The notes: generated by a model not told the origin, from the letters alone. A stretch of 64,000 bases of DNA from Streptomyces sp. A 4/2 (GCF_940670765.1 NZ_CALNVW010000009.1:98762-162761); one strand, 5' to 3'; positions 25,734 to 35,094 are shown, counted from the first letter of the stretch. Made by a program: numbers and translations.

Positions 25734-27377
25734 TCAGCCGGTGACCTTGTTGACGAAGTCCTTGACCGAGTTGAAGCCGGAGGAGATCTCCGAGAAGAAG
25801 CTCTTGGAGGAGCCGATCCAGCCCTGCAGCGGCGTCAGTTCCCAGACCAGCCAGGAGCCCACGAAAAGGACGAGCACGATCACGAAGCAGCCCTTGAGGC
25901 AGCCGAGGCCAGGGATCCGCACCGGGTTCGCGCTGCGCCGCCGCGGCTCACGGGGCTCGCGCGGGGCGGGCGCCTGGGGCTGCTGCGGGGGCGCGTACTG
26001 CTGTTGCTGCGGGCGCTGTTGGGGACGCTGCTGCGGCTGCGGGGCGTACTGCTGCTGGGGCGCGTACTGCTGCTGCGGCGGCTGCGCGTACCCCTGGGGC
26101 TGCTGCGGCGCGTACTGCTGCTGCGGTGGCGGCTGACGGCGCTGGGGCGGCTGCTGCGGCTGGCGCTGCGGGCGGTGGCGCAGCGGGTCCTGGTCCGGAC
26201 CCAGGTACTGCACCTGGGTCTGCTCGTTGCGGTCGCGGGCCGCGCTCAGCTGGCTCTGCCAGGGGTGCGGCTGCTCGGGCCGGTCCGGCGACCGATCGCC
26301 GGGGGCCTGCCCCGGCGGCACCGGCGGCAGGACCGCGGTCGGGTCGGCCGCGCCGGTGCTGGGCAGCACGCTGGTGCGCGCGGCGGGGTCGTACGAGCCC
26401 GCGTTGCTCGGCAGGACCTGGGTCGGGTCGGCGGCCCCGGGCGTCTCGGGCACCTCGGCGGGTGCCGGGTCGGGCGCGAGCAGCGCGCCCACCCCGAGCG
26501 CGGCGGCGACCTGCGCGGGGGTGGCGTGGACGCCGACGCCCTCGGCGACCGTACGCAGCCCGCGGGCCAGGCTCTCGGCGCTCGGGCGGCGGTCCGGGTC
26601 CTTGCTCAGGCAGCGCTCTATGACCGTCCAGAGCGCCTCGGGCACGGTGGTGGGCCTGCGGGGCTCCGCGTTGAGGTGCTGCTGGAGCACTTCGAGGGCG
26701 GTGCCGCCCGCGAACGGCGGCTGCCCGGTGACCAGTTCGTACAGCAGGATGCCCGCACCGTAGATGTCGACCGCGGAGGTCTGCGGGCGGCCCTCGGCGG
26801 ACTCGGGGGCGACGTAGGCGGGCGTGCCGACGAACTCGTGGGTCCGGGTGAGGCCCGGGGAGTCCGCGAGGCGCGCGATGCCGAAGTCGGTGAGCATGGG
26901 GTGCATCTGGCCATCGGCGTCCTGCTTCACCAGGACGTTCGCGGGCTTCAGGTCGCGGTGCACGACGCCGTCGGCGTGGCTGGCGGCGAGCGCGTCGGCG
27001 ATCTGCGCGGTGAGCAGCGCGGCGGCCACCGGGCTGAACGGGCCGTTGTCCCTGAGGTACCGGTGCAGGTCCGGGCCGTCGATCAGGTCCATGACGAGGG
27101 CGAGCAGATCGCCCTCGACGACCAGGTCACGGGTCCGCACGATGTTCGGGTGCGTGAGGCGCAGCAGGACCGAACGCTCGCGCAGGAAGCGCATCACCAC
27201 GTCCGGGTCGCTCGCCAGCTCCTCCTTGAGGACCTTGATCGCGACGGTCTCGCCCGGCTGACCCTGCACGGCCGCCTCGGCGCCTGCGGTCTCCCGCTGG
27301 CTGGCCCGCCAGACGGTGCCCGTGGCGCCACGGCCGAGCGGCTCTTCGAGCAGGTACTTGCTGCCTACGGGCCGCAC
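25734..27377 (-). CDS. pkaA: Membrane-anchored Ser/Thr protein kinase (PkaA-like)
   Basis: A 547-residue Hanks-type kinase: glycine loop LGRGATGTV (14-22), Lys 48, HRDLKPAN with Asp 142, DFG with Asp 164, and GTPAYVAPESA. The kinase domain is followed by a linker with DPTQVLP and DPTAVLP units, typical Thr sites for autophosphorylation and FHA binding. A Pro/Gln-rich stretch (about 400-475; QQQYAP repeats), one membrane helix (FVIVLVLFVGSWLVWEL) and a short exported tail follow. The GTG at 27377 with GGGAG 10 bases upstream is the start. It is divergent from the FHA/EssC-like ATPase gene, which makes that protein a plausible phospho-partner (inference). Confidence 0.93.
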   Translation of the reverse strand: MRPVGSKYLLEEPLGRGATGTVWRASQRETAGAEAAVQGQPGETVAIKVLKEELASDPDVVMRFLRERSVLLRLTHPNIVRTRDLVVEGDLLALVMDLIDGPDLHRYLRDNGPFSPVAAALLTAQIADALAASHADGVVHRDLKPANVLVKQDADGQMHPMLTDFGIARLADSPGLTRTHEFVGTPAYVAPESAEGRPQTSAVDIYGAGILLYELVTGQPPFAGGTALEVLQQHLNAEPRRPTTVPEALWTVIERCLSKDPDRRPSAESLARGLRTVAEGVGVHATPAQVAAALGVGALLAPDPAPAEVPETPGAADPTQVLPSNAGSYDPAARTSVLPSTGAADPTAVLPPVPPGQAPGDRSPDRPEQPHPWQSQLSAARDRNEQTQVQYLGPDQDPLRHRPQRQPQQPPQRRQPPPQQQYAPQQPQGYAQPPQQQYAPQQQYAPQPQQRPQQRPQQQQYAPPQQPQAPAPREPREPRRRSANPVRIPGLGCLKGCFVIVLVLFVGSWLVWELTPLQGWIGSSKSFFSEISSGFNSVKDFVNKVTG

Positions 27378-27846
27378 GTCATGCGCTCCCTGTGATCGTC
27401 GTCCCTTGCCTGGTCCATCGGCCCCCCGGCCCGGATGTCCGCCCCACTCTAGAGCCTGTCCGGCCGATCTTCGCCGGGCCGGGACCGATCCGGCGGGACC
27501 GAACCGGCAGGCCGCGGTGCCGCCCGGCGGGGCGCCGGCCGACGGTCCTCCGGTCAGGTTCCGGTGGTGTTCGAAAGGAAGACGCGAAGAGAACGACGTT
27601 GGTTGCCGCAAGACGCTGCCTCATAGGTCAGGCGCGATCCCAAGCAGGCATTTTTAGGTCCAGAGCCGACCATTCAAGATCACTTAGCGGCGACCGCCGG
27701 GCGTGTTGTCAGTGGCAGGTGCGAGGATGCCTCCAGCACGGCTTTGTGGGGGCGGGAGCCCCGTGATCCGTGCAGACCTGCCGGGTGGGGGAGATCACAG
27801 GGCGGCTCCTGCCAGGCACCCTCCGCAGAAGGGACCGCTGACGGCT
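27378..27846. other. 469-bp divergent promoter region between pkaA and the FHA-ATPase gene
   Basis: No protein gene is supported here. The region carries the second copy of the dispersed repeat (27454-27486), and an A/T-richer patch around 27645-27690 (GCATTTTTAGG, ATTCAAGATCACTTAG) where promoters are likely. I see no long inverted repeat. Confidence 0.5.
27454..27486 (+). repeat. Second copy of the dispersed repeat
   Basis: CCTGTCCGGCCGATCTTCGCCGGG at the left part matches 13561-13593 with about six substitutions in 33 bases. Here it is intergenic. Confidence 0.55.
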
Positions 27847-30800
27847 ATGCAGATCCGGCTGACCGTCCTCGCGCCGCGCAGCGGCCGATCCGCGTCCGGG
27901 ACGCGCTCCTGCGACGTGCTCGTCACCGCCCCCGCCGGGGCGGCGCTGGCCACTGTCGCCTCCGGCCTGGCCACGGCCGTGGCAGGCCCGGAAGGGCCCG
28001 GCTCCAACGCCGTGGTGCTGTACGCGGGCGGGCAGCGCCTGGACCTGCAGCGCTGCCCGCTGGGCGAGCCGCCGCTGGTGGACGGGGCGGTGCTCTCGCT
28101 CCAGGTCCCCGGCGCCGACGACGCGGGCGACCCGTCCGCCACCCAGCTCCATGTGGTCGCGGGGCCCGACGCGGGCGGTGTCCATCTGCTGCACGGCGGG
28201 CAGATCAGGATCGGCCGCTCCGGCGAGGCGGACGTCCCGCTGGACGACCCGGACGTCTCGCGGCTGCACTGCGCGGTGACGGTCGCGGAGGACGGCCGGG
28301 TGACGGTCGCCGATCTGGGCTCGACGAACGGCACGACCCTGGACGGCTCGGGCGTGGGTGACCGCCCGGTCCGTATGACACCCGGGTCCCTGCTCCGGGT
28401 CGGCGAATCGGCGCTGCGGATCACTCCTGGGAACAGCAGCGGCACGGGCAGCGGCCCGCTGTCGGCGGTGCCGGACGGCGAAGGTCACCTGCGGGTGGCC
28501 CGTGACGGCGCGGACGGCGGGCGCAGTACCGGAAGCGGTCCGGGCGGCGGGCGTACCGGAAGCGGGCCGGGCGGCGCCCGGCCCGGACCGGCACCGGCCC
28601 ACGACAGCGCGGCCCGGGGTTCCCACGGCTCCGTACCCGCCCAGGCCACCGGTCACGGCACCGGCACCGCGTACGGGCTCGGAAGCCCCGGCGGTCACCC
28701 CGGGCACGACGGACCCGGCGAGGGGTACATACCGGTGCAGGGCGGCGCCTCCGGCGCACGGCCCAGCTCCCGGCGGGTCAGCGCGGCCGGTTCCGTACCG
28801 GTCCGCGACCCGTACAGCAATCTCTACGACGAAGCGGCGGCGGCCTACGCCCAGGACGCGGGCTTCGCCGCCCGTGGCCGCCAGGGCACCCCGCCGCGCG
28901 GCACGCGGCTGCCCGAGCAGGACCGGACCGGCCGTCCCTCCGACGAGGCCGCCGGTGAGGGAGGCGGCGACGCCGAGGCCGCGCGCAGGCGCGGCGGGAT
29001 AGGGGCCTGGGCGAGACGTCTGGCGGGCGGACGGCCCGACGCGGCGCACGAGGGCATGGCGGCCCCGGCGGCCGGGCCGTCCCGCGCCGCCGCGGACTCC
29101 TCGGCCGGGGTGCCCGGTGCGGACACCTGGCCCGACCCGGCCTCGCTGCTGCTGACCGCGCTCGGCCCCGGGCCCCGTCTCTGGGAGCGCGCCCCCGGCC
29201 ACCGCGAAGAGCTCGTCGTCCGGCTCGGCACCGCCGACCGGGCCACGCCCGACGGCACGGGTGTGGTGCCCGCCGTGCCGGTGACCGTCTCGCTGCGCGA
29301 GGCGGGTTCGCTGGGGCTCGCGGGTCCCCGCGCCCGGCTGGCCGGACTGGCCCGCTCGGCCGTGGCCCAGCTCGCCGCGCTGCACTCCCCCGCCGACCTG
29401 GAGATCGTGCTGATCAGCACGGACCGGGCGCGCCCGCTCGAAGCGCGCCGGGCCGACTGGGGCTGGCTCGGCTGGCTGCCGCACGTGCGGCCCACGCACG
29501 GCCAGGACTGCCGGCTGCTGCTGGCGTACGACCGGGACCAGGCCACGGCCCGCACCGCCGAACTGGTGCGCAGGCTGGACGACGGCCCGCTGGGCACCGG
29601 CTGGGCGTCCGCCGAGGCGGGGGCCGTGTCGGCCGCCGCCGACCGGTACGAAGGACCCCACACCGTGGTGATCGTCGACGGCGACCCCGGCTCCGCCGCC
29701 CTGCGGGAGACCACCGCACGACTGGCCTCGGCGGGCGCCGCCTGCGGGGTCCATGTGCTCTGCCTGGCCGAGACCCCGCCGGCCTCCCCCGCCTCCCCGC
29801 TCGAAACGACCTACGAGATGGCCTGCGCGGCCTCGCTCGCGTTCCGTGAGTGCGGGGCGGCGGCCCTGCTGAGCGGCGATGTGGCGACCGCGCTGCGGCT
29901 GCTGCGTACGGCGCGCGGCGTCCACCCGGCGTACGGCAGGGAGGGCCGCCCCGCGGACCACGGCACGTTCGCCGTGGTCGACGCGGTCTCGGCGGCCTGG
30001 GCCGAGCGGTTCGGCCGGGCACTGGCTCCGCTGCGCGCGGAGGCCACCGCCTCCGCCAGCCCAGCCCGCCTGGCCGCCGAACTGCCCCCGACGGCACGGT
30101 TGTTGGACGAGCTGGGCCTGGCCCGCGCCACCCCGGCTTCGCTGATGGCCCGGTGGGCGTCGGACGCGGAGGCGACCGCGGTGCTCGGCGCGGGACCGCG
30201 CGGCCCGGTCACCGTCGATCTGGCCACCGAGGGCCCGCACCTCCTGATAGAAGGGCCGACCGGCAGCGGCCGGACGGAGCTGCTGCGGGCCGCCGCCGCC
30301 TCGCTGGCCGCCGCGGCCCGCCCCGACCGGCTCGGGCTGATCCTGGTCGACGGCGCGGGCGGTGACCGCGGTGACGGCCTCCGGGCCTGTACGGAGCTGC
30401 CGCACACCTCGACCTATCTGGTGGCGTCGGACCCGGTCAGGATGCGGGACTTCGCCCAGGCCCTCGGCGCCGAACTGAAGCGCCGCGCCGGGCTGTTGGG
30501 ACAGGGCGACTTCACCGAGTGGCAGCGCAGCCACGAGGGCGCGGCCCGGGTGGTCGGGCAACGGCCCCCCAGCCCCGCCGAGCAGCGCGGCGACCTCGAA
30601 TCGCCCGCCAGCGGCACCCTGCGGCTGCGCCCGGCCGGGGCCCGTACCGCCGCCGCGGTCCCCGGGCCCACCCCGCTGCCCCGGCTGGTCGTGGTCGTCG
30701 ACGACTTCGACGCGCTGGTGGCACCGGCGCTGGGCAGCCCGGGGCGCCCCGCCGCGGGCTCGGTGGTCCGGGCCCTGGAGGCGGTGGCCAGGGACGGTGA

Positions 30801-31194
30801 GCGCCTCGGCGTCCACCTGATCGCCGCGTCGGCCCGCCCGGACCGTACGGCCGACACGGACCTGGCACGGATCAGCCGGCTGCGGGTGGTCCTCGATCCC
30901 CCGCCGCTCTCCCCCGCCCCGGACGCGCCGTCGCCGGGGAGGGGCCGCCTCGGGCGCCCCGACTCCGGGGTGACCCCGTTCCAGGGCGGCCGGGTGACCG
31001 GTCGCATTCCCCGTACGGCGACGCTCCGGCCCACCGTCGTGCCGCTCGAATGGGAGCGGATGGGCGACCCTCCGGCCCGCCGCCCGGTGCGTGAACTCGG
31101 AAACGGGCCAACGGACTTGGCGTTGCTGGCCAGCGCCCTGGACCGGGCCGCGAGGTCGGTGGACGCGGTGTCCGTACCCTCCCTGAATGTCTGA
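27847..31194 (+). CDS. FHA domain fused to an EssC/FtsK-like ATPase
   Basis: 1115 residues starting MQIRLTVLAPRSG at ATG 27847. An N-terminal ubiquitin-like or Yuk-type segment (about 1-90) is followed by an FHA domain (about 95-190; RIGRS with Arg 124, SRLHC and GSTNGTTL), which binds phosphothreonine. A low-complexity Gly/Pro linker (about 200-430) follows. Next comes a region typical of EssC/EccC proteins just before the first ATPase (LGLAGPRARLAGLARSAVAQ and WGWLGWLPHVRP). A single FtsK-type ATPase domain then has Walker A GPTGSGRTE (803-811), in which Arg 809 replaces the Lys, and Walker B LVVVVDDFD (947-955). No membrane helix is evident and no WXG100, EccB, EccD or EccE gene is nearby. 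It is adjacent to PkaA/PkaB, so the FHA domain may read their signals. ATPase activity is doubtful. Confidence 0.85.
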   Translation: MQIRLTVLAPRSGRSASGTRSCDVLVTAPAGAALATVASGLATAVAGPEGPGSNAVVLYAGGQRLDLQRCPLGEPPLVDGAVLSLQVPGADDAGDPSATQLHVVAGPDAGGVHLLHGGQIRIGRSGEADVPLDDPDVSRLHCAVTVAEDGRVTVADLGSTNGTTLDGSGVGDRPVRMTPGSLLRVGESALRITPGNSSGTGSGPLSAVPDGEGHLRVARDGADGGRSTGSGPGGGRTGSGPGGARPGPAPAHDSAARGSHGSVPAQATGHGTGTAYGLGSPGGHPGHDGPGEGYIPVQGGASGARPSSRRVSAAGSVPVRDPYSNLYDEAAAAYAQDAGFAARGRQGTPPRGTRLPEQDRTGRPSDEAAGEGGGDAEAARRRGGIGAWARRLAGGRPDAAHEGMAAPAAGPSRAAADSSAGVPGADTWPDPASLLLTALGPGPRLWERAPGHREELVVRLGTADRATPDGTGVVPAVPVTVSLREAGSLGLAGPRARLAGLARSAVAQLAALHSPADLEIVLISTDRARPLEARRADWGWLGWLPHVRPTHGQDCRLLLAYDRDQATARTAELVRRLDDGPLGTGWASAEAGAVSAAADRYEGPHTVVIVDGDPGSAALRETTARLASAGAACGVHVLCLAETPPASPASPLETTYEMACAASLAFRECGAAALLSGDVATALRLLRTARGVHPAYGREGRPADHGTFAVVDAVSAAWAERFGRALAPLRAEATASASPARLAAELPPTARLLDELGLARATPASLMARWASDAEATAVLGAGPRGPVTVDLATEGPHLLIEGPTGSGRTELLRAAAASLAAAARPDRLGLILVDGAGGDRGDGLRACTELPHTSTYLVASDPVRMRDFAQALGAELKRRAGLLGQGDFTEWQRSHEGAARVVGQRPPSPAEQRGDLESPASGTLRLRPAGARTAAAVPGPTPLPRLVVVVDDFDALVAPALGSPGRPAAGSVVRALEAVARDGERLGVHLIAASARPDRTADTDLARISRLRVVLDPPPLSPAPDAPSPGRGRLGRPDSGVTPFQGGRVTGRIPRTATLRPTVVPLEWERMGDPPARRPVRELGNGPTDLALLASALDRAARSVDAVSVPSLNV

Positions 31195-31204
31195 CGTAAC
31201 GTCA
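31192..31204. promoter_or_regulatory. Short inverted repeat overlapping the stop of the FHA-ATPase gene
   Basis: TGACGT and ACGTCA flank one base. The element lies about 150 bases before the sugar-binding lipoprotein start. It might be an operator of the importer operon, but it is short and overlaps a stop codon, so chance is possible. Confidence 0.25.
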
Positions 31205-31349
31205 CAGGCCCATCACGATCGGACTGTTGACTTCAGGAGTGGTATTGCGGCGCCGGAGTGCCCGGCGTAGGACTGTGCGCACGGGACAACGGCGTCGCCG
31301 ATGTCATGGGCGCGCCGAATGCACGCGCATGGGAGAGGTCGGGGCACAG

Positions 31350-32726
31350 ATGCGCACAACAGGCACAGCTCTACGTTCACGCAGGACCGTTCTGGCGGTC
31401 GTCGCAGCCGGCTCACTGGTCCTTGCCGCGGGATGCGGAAGCGACAGCAAGAAGAGCGACGGGGGAGACAAGGCTTCAGGGAAGAGCAGTGCGTCGGCGT
31501 CGAGCGTGACGCTGCCCGAGCTCAACGGTACGAAGCTCGAAGTGGCAGCGGTCTGGACCGGCCCCGAGCAGGCGAACTTCATCAAGGTCCTGAAGGAGTT
31601 CGAGAAGCGCACCGGGGCGTCGGTCACCTTCGTGCCCGCCCAGGACCCGATCGTCAACTTCCTCGGCACGAAGATCGCCGGTGGCGCGCCGCCGGACGTC
31701 GCGATGATGCCGCAGGTCGGGGCGATCACGCAGGCCGTGGCGAAGAAGTGGGCCAAGCCGGTCGGCCCCGACGCCCAGGCCCAGCTGGACAAGAACTACT
31801 CGAAGGTCTGGAAGGACCTCGGCGCGGTCGACGGCAAGCAGTACGGCGTGTACTTCAAGGCCGCCAACAAGTCCCTGGTCTGGTACAACGCCAAGGCCCT
31901 GCAGAACGCGGGCGCGAGCGAGCCCAAGACCTGGGCGGACTTCCTGAAGACCGCCGAGACGGTGTCGGCCTCGGGAGTCACCCCGGTGTCGGTCGGCGGC
32001 GCGGACGGCTGGACGCTCACCGACTGGTTCGAGAACGTCTACCTCTCGCAGGCGGGCCCGGAGAAGTACGACCAGCTCGCCCAGCACAAGATCAAGTGGA
32101 CGGACCCGTCCGTCAAGACCGCGCTGACCACGCTCGCGCAGCTCTTCGGTAAGCCGTCGCTCATCGCGGGCGGTGCGACCGGCGCGCTCCAGACCGAGTT
32201 CCCGGCGTCCGTCACCCAGACCTTCACCGGCGGTGACCAGCCCAAGGGGGCGATGGTCTTCGAGGGCGACTTCGCGCAGACCAACATCGCGCAGACCAAG
32301 GCGAAGGTGGGCACCGACGCGAAGGTGTTCCCGTTCCCCGCGGTGGGCGCCAAGTCCCCGGTGGTGACCGGCGGCGACGCGGCCGTCATCCTGAAGGACT
32401 CCAAGGGCGCGCAGGCGCTGATGACCTGGCTGGCGTCCACCGACGCGGCGAAGATCTGGGCACAGGCGGGCGGCTTCGTCTCGCCGAACAAGGGCCTGGA
32501 CCCGGCGGCGTACCCGAACGACGTGCAGCGCACGATCGCCAAGGCGCTGATCGCCGCGGGCGACGACATCCGGTTCGACATGTCCGACCAGGCGCCGCAG
32601 TCGTTCGGCGGCACGCCGGGCAAGGGCGAGTGGAAGGACCTCCAGGACTTCCTGAAGAACCCGAAGGACATCGCGGGGACGCAGCAGAAGCTGGAGTCCG
32701 ACGCGGCCAAGGCCTACAAGAACTGA
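31350..32726 (+). CDS. Carbohydrate ABC transporter substrate-binding lipoprotein
   Basis: A family-1 extracellular solute-binding protein of 458 residues. The signal peptide with twin Arg (RSRRTVLAVVAAG) ends in lipobox LAAGC with Cys 29 as the anchor. The mature protein follows the sugar-binder pattern (VWTGPEQANFIKVLKEFEKRTG at the start, PPDVAMMPQ, and aromatic residues in WYNAKAL and GGWTLTDWFENVY). The start chosen is ATG 31350, because GAGAGG and CGGGG lie upstream; ATG 31329 is the alternative. It leads the operon with two permeases and no ATPase. The shared ATPase MsiK, encoded elsewhere in Streptomyces, is the usual partner (inference). The sugar is not identifiable. Confidence 0.92.
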   Translation: MRTTGTALRSRRTVLAVVAAGSLVLAAGCGSDSKKSDGGDKASGKSSASASSVTLPELNGTKLEVAAVWTGPEQANFIKVLKEFEKRTGASVTFVPAQDPIVNFLGTKIAGGAPPDVAMMPQVGAITQAVAKKWAKPVGPDAQAQLDKNYSKVWKDLGAVDGKQYGVYFKAANKSLVWYNAKALQNAGASEPKTWADFLKTAETVSASGVTPVSVGGADGWTLTDWFENVYLSQAGPEKYDQLAQHKIKWTDPSVKTALTTLAQLFGKPSLIAGGATGALQTEFPASVTQTFTGGDQPKGAMVFEGDFAQTNIAQTKAKVGTDAKVFPFPAVGAKSPVVTGGDAAVILKDSKGAQALMTWLASTDAAKIWAQAGGFVSPNKGLDPAAYPNDVQRTIAKALIAAGDDIRFDMSDQAPQSFGGTPGKGEWKDLQDFLKNPKDIAGTQQKLESDAAKAYKN

Positions 32727-32733
32727 CGACGCG

Positions 32734-34083
32734 ATGACCTCCGCTGTCGCGGGGGGCGCCCTCGACGGGGCGCCCCCCGCCGGAAAGCCGCGCAAGAGCG
32801 TGACAGGCACACGTAAAGTCCTGGCGGTCGGCTTCCTGCTGCCCGCGCTGGTCCTGCTCGGCGCGCTCGTGGTCTACCCGATCGGGTACTCGGTCTACCG
32901 GTCCTTCTTCGACCAGGCAGGCTCCAGTTTCATCGGCATCGACAACTACAAGACCCTCTTCAGCGACGACTCGATCCGCACCGCGATCAAGAACACCGCG
33001 ATCTGGGTCGTGGTGGCACCGACCGTGGCCACCGTGCTGGGCCTGATCTTCGCCGTCCTCACCGAACGGGTGCGTTGGGGAACGGCGTTCAAGCTGATCG
33101 TCTTCATGCCGATGGCCATCTCGATGCTCGCGGCGGGCATCATCTTCCGGCTGGTGTACGAGCAGGACCCGGCGCGCGGCGTGGCCAACGCCGTCTGGGT
33201 CGGGGTGCACGACACCTTCGCCGAGTCGGCGGGCTACCCGGGGGCGCACCCCCTGCCGGTGGCGCCGCTGAAGGCGGGCGGCGGCGGTTCGTACGTCACC
33301 AAGCAGCCGGTGCACGCGGGCACCCCCGTCCACCTGCCCCTGGTCGGCATCCTGCCGACGAAGATGCCGTCGTCGGCGAAGCCCGCCGGGCAGCCGAAGG
33401 CCGCGGCTGGTTCGGTGACCGGCACCGCCTGGCTGGACTTCACCCTGGGTGGCGGCGGCAAGCCCGACGTCATCGACCCCGAGGAGCTGGGGCTCAAGGG
33501 CGTCACGATCGAGGCCGTGAAGGACGGCAAGGTGGTGGCGAGCGCCAAGGCCGCGGCCGACGGCACCTTCACCCTGCCCGCGAAGGCGGACGGAGCGCTG
33601 CTGCGGCTGCCGGACTCCAACTTCCGTGAGCCGTACAACGGCGTCAACTGGCTCGGCCCGGCCCTGGTCACCCCGTCCATCATCGGCAGTTACGTCTGGA
33701 TGTGGGCCGGGTTCGCGATGGTCCTGATCGCGGCCGGACTCGCCGGGCTGCCGCGCGAACTCCTCGAACAGGCACGGGTGGACGGCGCCAACGAGTGGCA
33801 GGTCTTCCGCAGGATCACCATCCCGCTGCTCGGCCCGGTCCTCGCGGTGGTGATGGTCACCCTGATGATCAATGTGCTGAAGATCTTCGACCTGGTCTTC
33901 ATCATCGCGCCGGGCTCCTCCCAGGCCGATGCGAATGTGCTGGCCCTCCAGCTCTACCGCTCCTCGTTCGGCACGGACGCGGATCTGGGCACCGGCAGCG
34001 CGATCTCCGTACTTCTGCTGCTGCTGGTCGTCCCGATCATGCTCGTCAACATCCGCAGGATGCGGAAGGAGGGGCGCCGATGA
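32734..34083 (+). CDS. Carbohydrate ABC permease with large extracytoplasmic insert
   Basis: 449 residues, about 150 longer than the usual 300 for this family. Helices occur at about 28-50, 87-109 and 118-139. A ~155-residue polar insert (about 145-300) follows, then the remaining helices with the EAA loop ELLEQARVDGANEWQVFRRITIP. The second half of the insert (230-296; GVTIEAVKDGKVVAS, AAADGTFTLPA) looks like a carboxypeptidase-regulatory or transthyretin-like β-sandwich. Such a domain outside the membrane could contact the binding protein or the wall. MalF of E. coli has an Ig-like loop, but in the preceding periplasmic loop, as I count the helices. It starts 7 bases after the binding-protein stop and overlaps the next permease by 4 bases. 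Confidence 0.9.
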   Translation: MTSAVAGGALDGAPPAGKPRKSVTGTRKVLAVGFLLPALVLLGALVVYPIGYSVYRSFFDQAGSSFIGIDNYKTLFSDDSIRTAIKNTAIWVVVAPTVATVLGLIFAVLTERVRWGTAFKLIVFMPMAISMLAAGIIFRLVYEQDPARGVANAVWVGVHDTFAESAGYPGAHPLPVAPLKAGGGGSYVTKQPVHAGTPVHLPLVGILPTKMPSSAKPAGQPKAAAGSVTGTAWLDFTLGGGGKPDVIDPEELGLKGVTIEAVKDGKVVASAKAAADGTFTLPAKADGALLRLPDSNFREPYNGVNWLGPALVTPSIIGSYVWMWAGFAMVLIAAGLAGLPRELLEQARVDGANEWQVFRRITIPLLGPVLAVVMVTLMINVLKIFDLVFIIAPGSSQADANVLALQLYRSSFGTDADLGTGSAISVLLLLLVVPIMLVNIRRMRKEGRR

Positions 34084-35006
34084 CCGCCGAAGCCCAGGTG
34101 CCCGCGCCCGAGAGGCCCGCCCCCGAGGCGCTGCCGCGCGCGGCGGCGAAGCCGAAGGAGCCGCTGGCCGCCCGGATCGCGGCACGCGCGGGCGGCAGTG
34201 TGATGCGGGTCTTCCTCGTCCTGGTCGGCCTGTTCTGGCTGATGCCGACGATCGGCCTGCTGCTCTCCTCGCTGCGCGGCTCGTCCGACATCGCCGCGTC
34301 CGGCTGGTGGAAGATCTTCACTGCCCCCTCCCAGCTCACCTTCGACAACTACGCCAAGATCCTCGACAACAAGGTCATCACCGACTCGCTGCTGAGCACG
34401 GTCATGATCACGGTCCCGGCGACCGTCCTGGTGGTGGTGATCGGCTCGCTGGCCGCGTACGCCTTCGCCTGGATGGACTTCCCCGGCCGCGACTGGTGGT
34501 TCCTGATCGTGGTCGGCCTGCTGGTCGTGCCGGTCCAGGTGGCGCTGATCCCGGTCTCGAAACTCTTCGGCGAGATCGGCCTCTTCGAGACCACGGCCGG
34601 TGTGGTGCTCTTCCATGTGGCCTTCGGGCTGCCCTTCGCGATCTTCCTGCTGCGGAACTTCTTCGCGGAGATCCCGAGGGAACTCCTCGAAGCGGCCCGG
34701 CTCGACGGGGCCGGAGAGATCAGGCTCTTCACCCGGGTCGTCATGCCGCTCGGCGGCCCGGCCATCGCCTCGCTGGGGATCTTCCAGTTCCTCTGGGTGT
34801 GGAACGACATGCTGGTCGCGCTGATCTTCGCGGACTCCAAGCACCCGCCGATCACCGTGGCGCTCCAGCAGCAGGTCAGGCAGTTCGGCAACAACATCGA
34901 CGTACTGGCGCCCGGCGCCTTCGTGTCGATGGTGATCCCGCTGGCCGTGTTCTTCGCGTTCCAGCGGCAGTTCGTGAGCGGTGTGATGGCGGGCGCGGTC
35001 AAGTAA
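34080..35006 (+). CDS. Carbohydrate ABC permease, MalG-like
   Basis: The second permease of the importer, 308 residues. An Ala/Pro-rich cytoplasmic tail (about 1-38) is followed by six helices. The EAA loop ELLEAARLDGAGEIRLFTRVVMPL docks to the ATPase. The ATG at 34080 overlaps the preceding stop (ATGA), which couples translation with the first permease. The C-terminus QRQFVSGVMAGAVK is typical of MalG-like proteins. It is last in the operon; no glycoside hydrolase or LacI-type regulator follows. Confidence 0.93.
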   Translation: MTAEAQVPAPERPAPEALPRAAAKPKEPLAARIAARAGGSVMRVFLVLVGLFWLMPTIGLLLSSLRGSSDIAASGWWKIFTAPSQLTFDNYAKILDNKVITDSLLSTVMITVPATVLVVVIGSLAAYAFAWMDFPGRDWWFLIVVGLLVVPVQVALIPVSKLFGEIGLFETTAGVVLFHVAFGLPFAIFLLRNFFAEIPRELLEAARLDGAGEIRLFTRVVMPLGGPAIASLGIFQFLWVWNDMLVALIFADSKHPPITVALQQQVRQFGNNIDVLAPGAFVSMVIPLAVFFAFQRQFVSGVMAGAVK

Positions 35007-35094
35007 CCCGTACGAACCGTACGGACTCGTGTCGAGCGGGGCCCGGCTGCCGGATTCGGTGGCCGGGTCCCGCTTCTGTATGTACGCACGGTCC

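Noticed and set aside
27709..30816. A 1035-codon open frame on the minus strand opposite the FHA-ATPase gene
   Set aside because: It is Arg/Gly/Ala-rich without domains, and the + strand encodes FHA and ATPase motifs.
27847..31194. A type VII secretion (ESX) locus
   Set aside because: Only an EssC-like ATPase is present; no WXG100 proteins, EccB, EccD, EccE or mycosin occur in the window.
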